Assembly (NCBI GenBank): GCA_011634665.1
Contig: WAEK01000002.1
Span: 1,447,001-1,511,000, forward strand
Direction of reading: 5' to 3'
Origin: Mortierella sp. BCC40632
Taxonomy: Eukaryota; Mortierellomycota; Mortierellomycetes; Mortierellales; Mortierellaceae
Length of the DNA stretch: 64,000 nucleotides
The stretch's first letter is position 1; every line of letters starts with the position of its first letter. Shown piece after piece: positions 48,709 to 59,526 of the stretch. Under the pieces are notes generated by a model. It searched no databases. It saw nothing but the letters and a program-made list of their open reading frames with translations, and had not been told where the DNA came from. The position numbers and the translations under genes were made by a program.

Positions 48709-49190
48709 CGCAAACATACACTTGTGAAGGAGTCTCAGGGTAGGGTAGTAGGGACCCTCAAATCGCTGGTAGAACAAGACCTCGTTGTTCATCACAATCA
48801 TGTTGATATGATCATGGCTAATTCAAAAATTACAAAAGAACGAGTCGATCAGTCAAAGGAACCAGTGGTGCCAGGGTTTAGGAGCAATCTCTGATATTAA
48901 AAAAGGGTGTTGACTACAATACCACTTCATCAGGACCAGGGGGGCCTTTTTGGGCATCACATCGTCAATGATACCCTCGATGCCAGCCTTGTACTGGTCG
49001 AGGATCTTTGCGCGGATGGCCCGCTGGACAGAGGACTTGACCTGAGTGTGTCCTGCTACGTCGTCTTTGATGTTGAATCTGTATTAAAAGAAAGAAAATA
49101 TAAAAAGATAAAAAAGAGGTGAGCGAGAAGGGTTTACAAACAGAGCCACTTTAGGTTCCTCGCCCAGTTAATGCATGCAGCGATGATTCA

Positions 49191-49223
<33 letters not shown>

Positions 49224-49271
49224 GACAGCAGCATGGCTGGACTTTGGCGGGATGTTATACTTTTTGAACAT
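48172..49271 (-). CDS. TMA20: MCTS1/Tma20, PUA-domain ribosome recycling factor
   Basis: Partner of DENR/Tma22 in 40S recycling and translation re-initiation. Five exons (49271-49261, 49078-48923, 48817-48722, 48569-48384, 48253-48172) give 176 residues; the family is about 180. The first coding exon is only 11 nt and with exon 2 yields MFKKFNIKDD, matching the invariant MFKKF start of the family. Next come QVKSSVQRAIR, DDVMPKKAP, KCHDHINMIVMNNEVLFYQ and GPYYPTLRLLHK. The PUA domain starts at [21 protein letters not shown] and includes EILAVGLTKMSTEDI and NKGIGVETAHYLND. Introns contain long sense-strand T runs (plus-strand A30 at 49192-49221 and A31 at 48677-48707). Head-to-head with ERV46, with 371 bp between start codons. 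Confidence 0.96.
48677..48707. repeat. 31-base poly-A (intronic poly-T on the sense strand)
   Basis: Homopolymer within intron 3 of TMA20. Confidence 0.95.
49192..49221. repeat. 30-base poly-A (intronic poly-T on the sense strand)
   Basis: Homopolymer in intron 1 of TMA20, between the 11-nt first exon and exon 2. Confidence 0.95.
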
Positions 49272-49642
49272 GGTGGGGTCTGTTGTGTCCTGTCTGGCTC
49301 TCTGTCCTTTGCTGTCCGATGCAATAGGCCTGACTGAAGTGCGGCGCGATGTCGATGTGGAAGGAAGAAGGGCTGCATCACATGCCACAACACAAAATAT
49401 TTTTCAAGAGAGCACGAGAGTGTGTGAGAGCACTTCTACAAGAGCTAGAGTGAGAGAGAGGGAGAACAGAACGTAGCCCGTGCGAGCCCGGCCTCTTCCT
49501 GGACCAGTGGGCCCTGGGCCAGTCCCAGTCCCAAGTCTGTGGTCCCTGTTCTGCCGCTCTCATTTTGACTTTCTTCCTCGCTTTCTTCTTTCATCATCCA
49601 CACTTGTCTCGAGGCCCCATCCGCCGAATCCCTTCTTCACCG
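49272..49642. promoter_or_regulatory. divergent TMA20-ERV46 promoter
   Basis: 371 bp separate the two ATGs and must carry both promoters. The sequence has a GA-rich patch (49450-49468) and a GC-rich CCAGTGGGCCCTGGGCCAG segment near 49502-49520 that is partly self-complementary. No clear TATA box. Confidence 0.5.
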
Positions 49643-51507
49643 ATGGCGCAATCGACCCTGAGCCGTTTCAAAAACTTTGACGCCTATGCCAAAACGCTGG
49701 ATGACTTTCGAGTCAAGACCTCGACCGGTGCTGCAGGTACCTGTTTTCATCTCTCCTCGTCGCCAACATCTCGTCTCAACTCTCTCGCTTATCATGACTC
49801 ATCCAAAGCAAAAAACGTGTCCACCTGCTCTCACTCTCATTCCTACACAGTCCATCACACTTCAATGACTCGCACTCTAACGTTTTCTTTCTCCATTGCT
49901 GCTAGTCACTTTGGTCAGTGCGTTCATCATCCTGGTTCTGTTGATGGGTGAATTCTTTGACTACAGGTCCGTCCACCTCGAGTCCTCTCTGATTGTCGAC
50001 AGCGGTAGGAAAGAAAAGATGGCTATCGCGTTCGACGTCTCGTTCCCAAAGATCCCATGCTACAGTAAGGCAAAACTTGTCTCTCCTTTCCCTCGACGAA
50101 CGAAGGGGAAAAAGGAAATTCAGCTCAACGTTCTTTGTGTTCAACAGGATAATAAGGGGAAGGAAAACAAACACTAAACAACAAAGCTTTCACTCCTTCC
50201 ATTTATGTTGCAAAAACCAAATAGTTTTGACGCTGGACGTTATGGATGTAGCGGGAGAACATCAGGCCGACATTACACACTCTGTCTACAAAGTGCAACT
50301 TGCTCCAGATGGCACGGAGATCAAGCGGGAAAAGACTGCGAGTATGTTCAGTGAGATGATGCACAGTAGCTACCCCTAGTAATTCCTGAGAGAGTTGCTA
50401 CTGTTTTGTCTTTCACGCGCATTCGAGCTGCTGGTATTAATTCTTCTCCTCATCTCGCCATCCCTCACCTTTACCCTCTGTAGAATTGGGAAGCTCTGGT
50501 CCTGAAGTGAAGGATGTTGCCGAGAACAGCTGTGGACAGTGTGGCGGTGCTCCACCTCCTGAGAACGGATGCTGTAACTCATGCGAGGACGTTCGTCAGG
50601 CTTATGTCCGTCAGGGATGGTCTTTTAATCACCCAGAGGATATTGAACAGGCAAGTGATTGGACTGCTCTCAGTCCCATACTACGCAATTAGTCTCAGGG
50701 AATCCTCTTTCCCGACTCCCTTGGCAACGCATTTATATTAACCCGCCTTTTTTCTATTATTTTTCTTCTTCACTGATAGTGTGTTCGCGAGGGTTATGTT
50801 GAAAAGATGAAGGAGCAAGCCAATCAGGGATGCCGGATGCACGGCCAGATCACTGTCAACAAGGTTGCCGGAAACTTCCACATCGCTCCCGGTCGATCTT
50901 TCCAGAGAGGCAATATGCATGTTCACGATATTCAGCAGTATATGGAGAACGGACTTGACTTTTCGCATCATATCAAGCACCTGAATTTTGGAGAAATAGT
51001 ACCCAACGTCCACAACCCCTTGGACAATTTGAACGTTCATGAAGCCAAGGGATTGTACATGTTCCAGTACTACATCAAGGTGGTCGGAACGCGCCATCAC
51101 TACTTGAGCAAGGCCCCTGTTAATACCAACCAGTACTCGGTGACTCAGTTCAACAGGAATATCATGCCAGAGGACTCGAACCCCTTCAGTCAGCCCCGAG
51201 GACTACCTGGTAAGTCACACTGAAGCCTTTCCTTCTTGATTAGAAAAGCCTTTATTGTCACTCGAGACTTGATGTGATTTAACACAAAAGCCCATCTCCA
51301 TGTGTATGTTTAGGTGTATTTTTCAACTTTGACATCTCGCCTATGGTCGTCATTCAGAAGGAGGAGCGCAAGTCGTTTACATCGTTCTTGACGGGAGTCT
51401 GTGCCATTGTTGGTGGTGTCTTTACAGTGGCGAGCATCTTGGACAGCTTTCTCTGGAGAGCGGAGAGGACTCTGAAGAGAAAGATGGAGTTGGGAAAGGC
51501 GCTTTAA
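49643..51507 (+). CDS. ERV46: ERGIC-3/Erv46 COPII cargo receptor
   Basis: Membrane protein cycling between ER and Golgi, acting with Erv41 in retrieval and cargo transport. Six exons (49643-49736, 49906-50064, 50225-50341, 50484-50650, 50780-51209, 51314-51507) give 386 residues (human ERGIC3 383). The short cytosolic N-terminus FKNFDAYAKTLDDFRVKT is the family signature, followed by a TM segment (VTLVSAFIILVLLMGEF) and the lumenal domain: FDVSFPKIPCYI, LDVMDVAGEHQ, a Cys-rich insert (CGQC, GCCNSCEDV), GCRMHGQITVNKVAGNFHIAPG, and the second TM near GVCAIVGGVFTVASILD. The tail ends KRKMELGKAL. Intron 4 uses a GC donor (CAG|GCAAGT); no GT donor keeps the frame. Divergent from TMA20. Confidence 0.96.
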
Positions 51508-52408
51508 TAGCAGGGATATCCCCCCTACCTTTTCCTATTCCTTCTTTTCTCTTCTTCCCACATCTCGACTGGATGGCAGACAATGATACCAAGCAGGGAA
51601 TGAAGTGGATGTGGGGCGACGAGGAACAAAAACCCCCATGGATACCACAGTTTGGAGCGATTCAATGCCAACATTTGAATAAAAAGTGCTTTTTGCAAAG
51701 AGATCCATCATACTTGATAATCATTGGGGAAATGAAGAAAATACCAGGGGCTCAAAGCTTTAGATGTCAAGAAAGACTCTTAATAACTATCATGATGGTC
51801 ATGCCGTGCTTTTAAAAAGTGAAAAAAAATAAAATAAAAAAATAAGTGTTTCTTTTCTTTTTCTACCCTCCATCGAAGCAGCAGGGTCCTGCAAAGAAGA
51901 ATCGTTTCAAGACATGGGCTCTTCAGGAACTGTTGCCTAGCGACATTGCACACTGAGGGCTTCCCCGCATATATCTCACTTGACCCCTATCCAATATCCT
52001 ACTCTCACTAAACATTTGTCCACTCTTTACACTCCAACCTCAGTCCAGCATTTGCCCCCTTGTCTTCGCACCTCTGCAAAAATTTCAAGTGACAAAAGTA
52101 CCCGTCATGACATTTCAGCACAGAATCATTCGGGTGAAGGAAATAAAAAAGGGAGACTGGGAGGAGAGGGAGCCAATGGCTCCTTAGTCATTTCAGGTTC
52201 GAGCGATGCTGGAAACGTTAGAGAGCGACGCAGGGGAAGGTGAATGGATAGAATGGACGAGGAGCAGGGAAGGAGAGGAGAGGCGCTTCGCCCAAACGCT
52301 GGTTCAAGAAGGGACCACGTCGGTCACGTTCTGGGCAGTCTCAGTGAAGCGCTTTTTTTTTTTTTTTTCTCTCTCTCTCTCTCCCTTCCTCTCTCTCCCC
52401 TCTCTTTC

Positions 52409-52454
<46 letters not shown>

Positions 52455-52541
52455 TTTTTTTTTTTTTTTTGCTGCTCCACCCGAATTTGTATTCATCTCG
52501 ATTCTACTGATTCCCATCCATCACTGCATCACTGCCTGGTA
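51508..52541. other. intergenic, 1.0 kb
   Basis: No supported gene. The 3' part is a long polypyrimidine tract (about 52351-52470: poly-T, then CT-rich, then poly-T) ending 70 bp before the YVC1 start codon. A short frame at 51573-51815 shows no family features and overlaps the likely ERV46 3' UTR. Confidence 0.55.
52351..52470 (+). repeat. polypyrimidine tract upstream of YVC1
   Basis: About 120 bp made almost entirely of T and C: poly-T, (CT)n and poly-T again, in the 5' region of the channel gene. Confidence 0.9.
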
Positions 52542-54383
52542 ATGGGCGCGGCGCTGTCCAGACGACCCTCTTCCGGCTCGGACCCTTTCCATTCGCCATC
52601 AAGGCATGACGAGGAAGAGCCCTTGTTCAGTTCTAACAGTCTCCATAATCATCATGGCTTGCCACGGCCATTTCCAACAGCACCAGTGACAGCTCTTGTG
52701 AAAGAAGCTCGATATGGTAAACAGCAAGAGCAAGAGAACTGAGTTTTTCCTCTCTGTTTCTATCATGGCTGCTAACACAAAAAAAAAAATCTTCCGTGGA
52801 CATAGCCATCATCAACGCACTGGACACATCACTGACACGGGACGAACTTGGGTCACCGGAGATCTATCTCGCCCTGCTTCTGCCTATTGTCAGAGTTTAT
52901 CGAGAAGAGCGGAAAGAGACTGCTGCTGTGTACTGTTTCCTGCTGAACCGGTGGCAATTCTTGCAAGATGCTGAAGACGATCTTGCGAACGCTCGCCTAA
53001 ACGAGACACGGTATGGGTCTACACTTGTATAATATTTTTTCTCAGCGTCGTTTGGTTTCAAGAGATGCTGGAGTGAAATACCGCAAGACCGAAAGTCCGA
53101 GCCTAATCTCTCTCTTTTCTCGCGTTCTCCATCTTTTTTTAGAGCACATGCATGCGAGATTGTGGCTACAAAGTACAGTAGACAGACTTTCTTGATTCAT
53201 CCTATGCCTCTGGGATATGCTTGCGTAACACGCTAACCAGAGAGCTGGAACCCTCCCTTCCCTTCCTGTGTCCACTGGTACAGAGTACTGAAAGCCTTTT
53301 CAATGCGACAACTGATCGATGTTCTGACCTATGACTTTGCACCTGTGAGAAGTAAGCACCCTCAGTCCGCTGAAGTGTCTTATCTAGATTTTGTTGATGG
53401 TCATCCGAAAAAAAAAGACGGATACTAACGCTACACTTCTACAGGGAAAGACACTCGATCTCGATTGTATCTGCCACACTTTGAAGGACAACCCTCTAAC
53501 GAGCCTATGAGCGCACTGGAAGTTGCAATCTCAGGAAGAGCGAAGCATTTTTTATCCAATCCTCTTGTGCAGGAGATCGTTAGTATGTGAACAGTACCGA
53601 ACCATGTCGGTTGAGACTACAACAAATGAATGACCATCTGGACTTGATTCGGGATCAAAAAAAAAGAAAAAAAAAAAAACTCATTCATTTTCCCTGGTCA
53701 GACCAGATTTGGTTAGGAAACATTGTCTTTTTTGCCACCGCCATCGATGAACCAGACACTTGTCTGAATGCATCCCAGCAAGAGATCCGAACTGTCTCGA
53801 TCTACGATAGTCGTAATATCAAATTCTTACGACTATCTAGACTCCGTGTCCCGAGATACAAGACCACTTTTCAGATGGTATCCTTCTCGGCCTTTATTTT
53901 CATTTACACTGTGGTCACATTTGCAAAGGAAGCAGAATTGACTGCTATGGAAGTGGTAAAGTTCGGCTTTTTTTTTTTTTTTTTTTTTTTTTTTCCCTGA
54001 GATGAGAAATCTCGGTCGCCAGAAGTATCAGCAGTGGTCATGGTTAAGGTAACTGTTTTTTCTCATTTTTTTTCTTTTTCTGATCGACCTGAAAACTTGC
54101 CTCAAACTAGATTTTAGATGTGTTTGCACTTTCCTACACACTGGACGAATTTATCCAACTCAAGGATTCGGGACCTTCCTTCTACTTTGAGACCGTGTGG
54201 AATCTGTTTGATGTTCCTATTTACATCATCTTTTTGGTTTTTATGAGTCTACGGATCGCCACTATCACCACAGAGTCGATCGAGATGTCCGACTTTGCAT
54301 ACGACTTTCTGGCATGCAATGCCGTATTACTCTGGCCCCGACTGTTTGCAGCGCTAGGTAACAATCTCGAAATTCGTTAATCA

Positions 54384-54473
<90 letters not shown>

Positions 54474-56362
54474 TTTCGCCGCTAACCTAGAGGCGCATGT
54501 CCTTGAATTATTTGGGGGTGACTAGACCACTACAAGTTCTTTGGAACCATGCTTATTGTTCTTCGACAGATGATGCTGGACGCTATGCTCTTTTTGGCTC
54601 TATCATTTGTCTTTTACGTTGGGTTTCAGCAAGCTTTCTACGTAATAGACAGTCTTTCAACCTCTTCCTTCGGACAAAACACAAGACAAAAAGAGATATG
54701 CATGCTAAAGTTAATTATGTATCAACATTCTCTTGTTCCCTCCATTTTTGATCTTCTGTAGGCCCTGCATGACAACACCAAAACATATGGAGAGATTGCA
54801 TGGCTCTTGCTGCAAGTCTTTCTTGGGTCGGCATTCTTGGGTTTTGAACAAGCCTCTGAGCTCTCGGAACTCTTTGGAGCTCCCTTGATGGTGTTTTTTG
54901 TCGCCATTTCGGTTTTGATGCTCTACACACTACTCATCTCTATATTTTCACAGACATTCTCAGAGGTGAGCGTCATTGTAGTCATAACGGTGCCATCGCG
55001 CGCGAGGTAGGAGGTCGAGATTTTGACCACACATTACCCCTTCTTCTTGAGCCATAGGTTAGCGCGAATGCAAAGGAGGAATTCATGTACTTATTTTCGG
55101 TCAAAGTCATGGAAGAAGTCAAGTCCGATGAGCTCTACGAGTTTCAACCCCCATTCAATATTTTGGCGGGCATAATCGTTTGGCCTTGTAAAATGCTCTA
55201 TCCTACAGAGACGGCTGGTCGGGTCAGCCGGGGGCTATTACGATTATTCTATTTTCCAGAGTTGGTCTGCATCTGGTTCTTTGAAGTGATGGTATTGAAA
55301 AAACGACCCCAGTACATGCCGCGCCAAGGACAAACTAGTCATGGATCGACTTATGGGACAACTTTTTTGACAGGACCACACTCAAAAGGCGCTACCAGTG
55401 ATTCACAGACGATATTCATAGGAGGAGGGGTCGCAAAGAGAAGATATGATGTAAGTCATACCACTGGCGCGTCTAGCTCGAATTCTGCGGCAGATTCATC
55501 CTTAGCGGCAGGACACCCAACCTCTTCCCCTATTGACTGTGATTCAAACAGCTCCAGGAGTGATCAGCGTCAACAACAGGATACAGATTTTGAGCCATCG
55601 ACGCTCCCATCGGGCTCAATCACTGCGTCAGCGGTCCAACAGCTCCAACATCTCAACACTCGTGGACTTGGCATTGACGTGAGGAGTAATGAGGTCCTAA
55701 CACCCTATTGGGACAACATTCTACGGTTCCGAGAAGCAAGCAACAAGGGTAATCCAGGTCAACAGCCACCTTTCAAAGGTGACCCAGCCTCAAATCATGA
55801 GCCTACGGGAACACCATACTCCTACTATCCTGCAGTGCCTATCGGGATGAGGAACCCTAACCTTGATTACATGCGACACGGTAGTATTTCAGGCTATGAT
55901 CCGATGCACAACGGGACTGATGATCCCATGAATGGAGCCTCGCATGCAAGATGGCGTCTAGGAGAAATACCGGAGGATGGAGGCCTATCGGCAGTCGGAG
56001 GAAACTTTGTGGATCAATTCTCCTTCCAAGCCAGTGGGCCATATCCATACTCGCAGTCATCGCAAAGCCATCACATGCCAATGCCACCCAATCAGTACCA
56101 GCAGTGGCAACCACATCAGCGCGTGCCTTCAGAGTTTGTGGTGGCCGAGATTCAACACTTACAAGAGCTACAGGAGCGTTACCAACAGCGACAGGATGAG
56201 CGACATCGTGAGCTAACTCGGCTTGTCGAAAATCGGTTTACAGAGGTACGCCAAAAGATGGAACAACTGGATCAGAAGCTTGATCGATTAACAAGCGTCC
56301 TTGCTTCGGAGGATCAACCGCCCACTAGTACAGCAGAAAGTACTTCTAAACTCACTTCCTAG
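52542..56362 (+). CDS. YVC1: YVC1-like TRP calcium channel (TRPY family)
   Basis: Fungal TRP channel; yeast Yvc1 releases Ca2+ from the vacuole on stretch or osmotic shock. Nine exons (52542-52716, 52806-53010, 53284-53351, 53445-53582, 53702-53955, 54111-54357, 54526-54641, 54762-54965, 55058-56362) give 903 residues. The cytosolic N-terminus includes IYLALLLPIVR and KAFSMRQLIDVLTYDFAPVR. Membrane segments start near residue 260 (FSAFIFIYTVVTF), followed by VFALSYTLDEF, a WNLFDVPIYIIFLVFM segment, KFFGTMLIVLRQMMLDAM, the pore region LLLQVFLGSAFLGFEQA and the final S6-like MVFFVAISVLMLYTLLISIFSQTF. After exon 9 the C-terminal ~350 residues are Pro/Ser/Gln rich and end in a charged coiled-coil-like stretch (about residues 835-885). 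Intron 6 holds an 80-base poly-T; the acceptor at 54525 was chosen because it keeps frame. Confidence 0.93.
54388..54467 (+). repeat. 80-base poly-T in a YVC1 intron
   Basis: Longest homopolymer in the window, within intron 6 (54358-54525) on the sense strand, 58 bp before the acceptor. Its true length may be uncertain from sequencing. Confidence 0.9.
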
Positions 56363-56379
56363 GAAAGGATTGAGGAGTG

Positions 56380-56388
56380 TATAAAAAA
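56380..56388 (+). promoter_or_regulatory. TATA-like box of the small secreted peptide gene
   Basis: TATAAAAAA lies 17 bp after the YVC1 stop and about 140 bp before the peptide ATG, so the peptide promoter overlaps the YVC1 3' UTR. Confidence 0.45.
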
Positions 56389-56524
56389 GGGCATCTAAAA
56401 GGTCTTGACCGATACATTCAAGCTACAGAACTCATTTCAAGCTACCAAGCACAGGCCAGCAGATCAACACAACACCGCACGCACACGCATATAACCTAAA
56501 GCACACCCTACTAAAGAGTCCGCT

Positions 56525-56779
56525 ATGCACCTCTACAACTTTTTCGGTCTCGCCCTTGGGATGACCCTTTTGGGGACGACGATGGCTTTGACCAATGATA
56601 ACGAGGAGGACCATTTTATGAAGCGAGCCCAAGATTATGATGACCGTAGCCTGTACCGCCATTGGGGTGGCGGATGGGGTGGCGGAGGATGGGGAGGATG
56701 GGGCCGTGGTGGTGGCGGATGGGGCCGCGGCGGTGGAGGATGGGGTCGTGGAGGAGGAGGATGGGGCCGCGGCTGGTAA
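56525..56779 (+). CDS. small secreted Gly/Trp/Arg-repeat peptide precursor
   Basis: Single-exon frame of 84 residues, function unknown. Residues 1-22 form a typical signal peptide (FFGLALGMTLLGTTMA core). A short acidic segment (NDNEEDHF) ends in Lys-Arg at 33-34, a Kex2-type processing site, which would release a ~50-residue mature peptide beginning AQDYDD. From residue 47 to the end the chain contains only Gly, Trp and Arg, organised as tandem heptads GRGGGGW (three clear copies) after irregular GGGW units. The DNA is GGA/TGG-rich with synonymous variation between units, so it is not a raw microsatellite expansion. A TATA box and a short leader precede it. Glycine- and tryptophan-rich secreted peptides can be structural or antimicrobial; neither is shown. 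Tandem with YVC1, 162 bp after its stop. Confidence 0.75.
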   Translation: MHLYNFFGLALGMTLLGTTMALTNDNEEDHFMKRAQDYDDRSLYRHWGGGWGGGGWGGWGRGGGGWGRGGGGWGRGGGGWGRGW

Positions 56780-57125
56780 ACGGAGGATTCAAGGATCAAG
56801 ACGTCAATGATCTATCCTCACTTTCTCTCACTTTCTCTCACTTTCTCTCACTTTCACTCTCTCTCTCTTTCTCTCTCTCGAATCCTGGACACTCTCTTTT
56901 GTGGATTCAAGCAGTGCTTTGATAGGAACAATAGACTGCTTCTATAAAAAAAAGAAAAAAAGAAAAAAGAATAAAAGTGCCTCGGGTCTTCCACACGCAG
57001 CCATGCCAAATGTGACGTGCAAGCGCAGGTAACGCGTATTGTACACGGAAACTGTTTGATACGAATCTCAGGCAGTCTGATCTATTGAACTACTCCCTAC
57101 TTCCTTTCTGTTCCGGATTTCCATC
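56780..57125. other. peptide 3' region and MetAP promoter
   Basis: 346 bp without a gene. It begins with a 10-bp tandem repeat CTTTCTCTCA (about 3.5 copies, 56819-56855) and a CT run, then an A-rich patch (56946-56970). It should contain the peptide gene's polyadenylation site and the promoter of the methionine aminopeptidase. Confidence 0.55.
56819..56855 (+). repeat. CTTTCTCTCA decamer tandem repeat
   Basis: About 3.5 copies of a 10-bp unit in the 3' region of the small peptide gene. Confidence 0.9.
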
Positions 57126-58935
57126 ATGGCAATGCTCAAGTCGATCCTGGATCGGACTTTCAGCCGAACAGGCAATGCATTGCTTTCAAGCACTGGGACT
57201 GCAATGAAGATTCCATTGCCAGGATTGACTCCATTCCATGCCCACTCATTCCGCCCTTGCTCTCGCTCGATCCACTCTTCTGTGCCAGCTCTCTACACCC
57301 CTCCTCCCAGAAAGCCAAAGAACGCTCACGGGGGTGGTATCCGCGATCGCTTTGGGGCTTATAAGCGCCTTTCACCCACTTCTCTCCGACTGGGCGTAGT
57401 TCCTCCAGAGATCGATCAGTTGGTGCCTCCTCATATCCAGCGGCCTGGGTATGCGCTTCGTGGAGAGCCCTCCGAATGGGCCTCGTTCATTCCGATCTAT
57501 AGCCAACCAGAGGAGATTGAGAAGCTCCGAAAGGTTGGACAGCTTGCAAAGAATATTCTTGCCCTTGGCGAGTCTCTAGTCAAGGTGAGATGCAGAAAAA
57601 AAAAAAAAAAAAAAAAGGAAAGAAGGAAGATCCTCTTTTCTGAACACGCTTTTAGTGAATATTTTCGAACTAAGCCTAACCTTTGTCGCTCTTTCTTTAT
57701 CTTCTACTTTTTGTTAGCCAGGTGTGAGCACCAACGAGATTGACAGGATATTGCATGAGGCGATCATCGCTCAGAATGCCTATCCTTCTCCATTGAACTA
57801 TATGGGATTCCCAAAGTCTGTCTGTACCTCTGTATCGAACGTGATTGCCCATGGCATTCCTGACAAGTAGGTGAAGAAAAAAAAAGAAATATATATATAT
57901 AAAAAAAATATCCTCATTGTGTGGAAAAAAAAAAGAGCAAAAGCCATCTCGTGTGTGTACATGTGTTGTGTGTCTGTGTCTGTTTCCATGCACCTAATCA
58001 TGCGTATTCATTTCCATTCCGTGGTATGAAACCACTCCATAATTCAGCCGTTGTCTAGAAGATGGCGATATTATCAACATTGATGTCACTGTATGTCTAC
58101 TTTTCCACCAAAAGGCCCATTGTCCGGAAGAGAAATACCGCTTCACAGAAGAAAAGAAGAAATTTATATCAAACTATTATTAATCCAATATCATTGACTT
58201 CTAGGTGTATCTGGATGGATACCATGGGGACACCTCGGCTACGTTCCTGGTTGGCAAAGTTGATGAACAAGGGCATGAATTAGTTGAGAGGACTCGAGAG
58301 GCGTTGGAAGAGGCTATCCGGATCTGTAAACCAGGCCAGCGCCTGAACCAGATCGGCAAGGCGATCCAAAAGGTTGCAGATCGCCATGGATACTCGATCT
58401 CCGAGCAGTTCTCAGGCCATGGTATCGGGAAGGAGTTTCATTGTTTGCCACTGATCTATCACCATGGTAAGTCTCGGCAAAATCTCCAACCCAGTACAAT
58501 CATTCGTCTAAAACGGCGACGATGTATAGAGCTAACCGATGGTCTGTTCTTTCTACGACTGCCTCCCCTCTCCCTACCCTCTCCCTACCCCTGTTAGACA
58601 ACGATGAGGATGGGACCATGGAAAAGGGTATGGTGTTCACGATCGAACCAATGCTCTGTCAAGGCTCGGCAGTTGGGATGCAATGGCCAGACAAGTGGAC
58701 AGTTAGCACAGTCGATGGTGGACGCAGTGCCCAGTTTGAACATACGGTAAGGCACAAAAATAGTTGTTTGTTGGCAATATGAATCGATGCTTTGTTTCTG
58801 AGATAAGAAGAGAGGATAAGCGGGCCGTGCATGGACCATGGGACAAAAAAGAGTGCATGGAGTAACGGAGGCGTACTACAAATGCAAACATAGATCTTGA
58901 TTACAGACGATGGAGCGGAGAAGTTGACGGGTTAG
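57126..58935 (+). CDS. MAP1D: methionine aminopeptidase type 1, mitochondrial-type
   Basis: Removes initiator Met from nascent proteins. Six exons (57126-57584, 57718-57866, 58048-58090, 58205-58466, 58598-58746, 58894-58935) give 367 residues. The N-terminus lacks the zinc-finger of cytosolic MetAP1 and instead has a basic, Ser/Thr-rich presequence ([15 protein letters not shown] ... RSIHSS), pointing to mitochondria. The catalytic domain keeps the substrate His198 (NVIAHGIPD) and the dimetal ligands Asp215 (NIDVT), Asp226 (YHGDTSATF), His289 ([10 protein letters not shown]), and Glu in FTIEPM and AQFEHT; spacing 215-226-289 equals that of E. coli MetAP. The exon encoding NIDVT is 43 nt and the last exon 42 nt. 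Introns 1 and 2 contain A-runs rather than the usual sense-strand T-runs. The gene is tandem to the peptide gene. Confidence 0.95.
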
Positions 58936-59483
58936 TCTCATAGCAGGGCTGAGCGAGCCGGCCCATCGCCTACCCACCTCATTCTCTCCCCAGCGACCGA
59001 TGCGCGCGTGGCATGAGGAGAGAAAAAGATAGAGATGAGACCGAGGCAATAACAATATATAAATGCCAGACAAGGATGGCTACGGCCAAGAGACAGAAAG
59101 GAAAGAGCCGGGCGGTGCCCCAGGGTTTGATTTTTTTATTTCTTTTTTTTGCGCACTGCCAGCGAACTTTGTTGCGCTTGGCTCTCTCACGGATGTCCTT
59201 TTGTCGCTCAGTGGGTCGCGCACTGTTTTTCCAACTCCTCCCCATCTCCAGACACCAGAGAAAGGGGGGAGGGAGAAGTGAGAGAAAGAAAGAAAGAAAG
59301 AGAGAGAGTGTGTGTGGCCCAGACAGGCGTCCAACAAACCTTGGGCGGCTTTCCCGACCATCCGCCATGACGGTAGTCCGTGGAAAACAACCGTTTTTTC
59401 TCTCCGCCATCGAATGGACAGCCCGTCCTGTTGCGAGCGACCTGCATTGAGCAGTCACTCAATCACTCGCTCGTTTTCCCCTG

Positions 59484-59526
<43 letters not shown>

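Noticed and set aside
56662..56922. Alternative frame over the GW-repeat peptide encoding a Met/Gly/Trp/Arg repeat
   Set aside because: It lacks a signal peptide, starts inside the repeat and runs into CT microsatellite DNA; the 56525 frame explains the sequence better.
57585..57743. Read-through of MetAP exon 1 into a Lys-rich tail
   Set aside because: It is intron 1: GTGAGA donor and TTGTTAG acceptor restore the conserved PGVSTNEID sequence.
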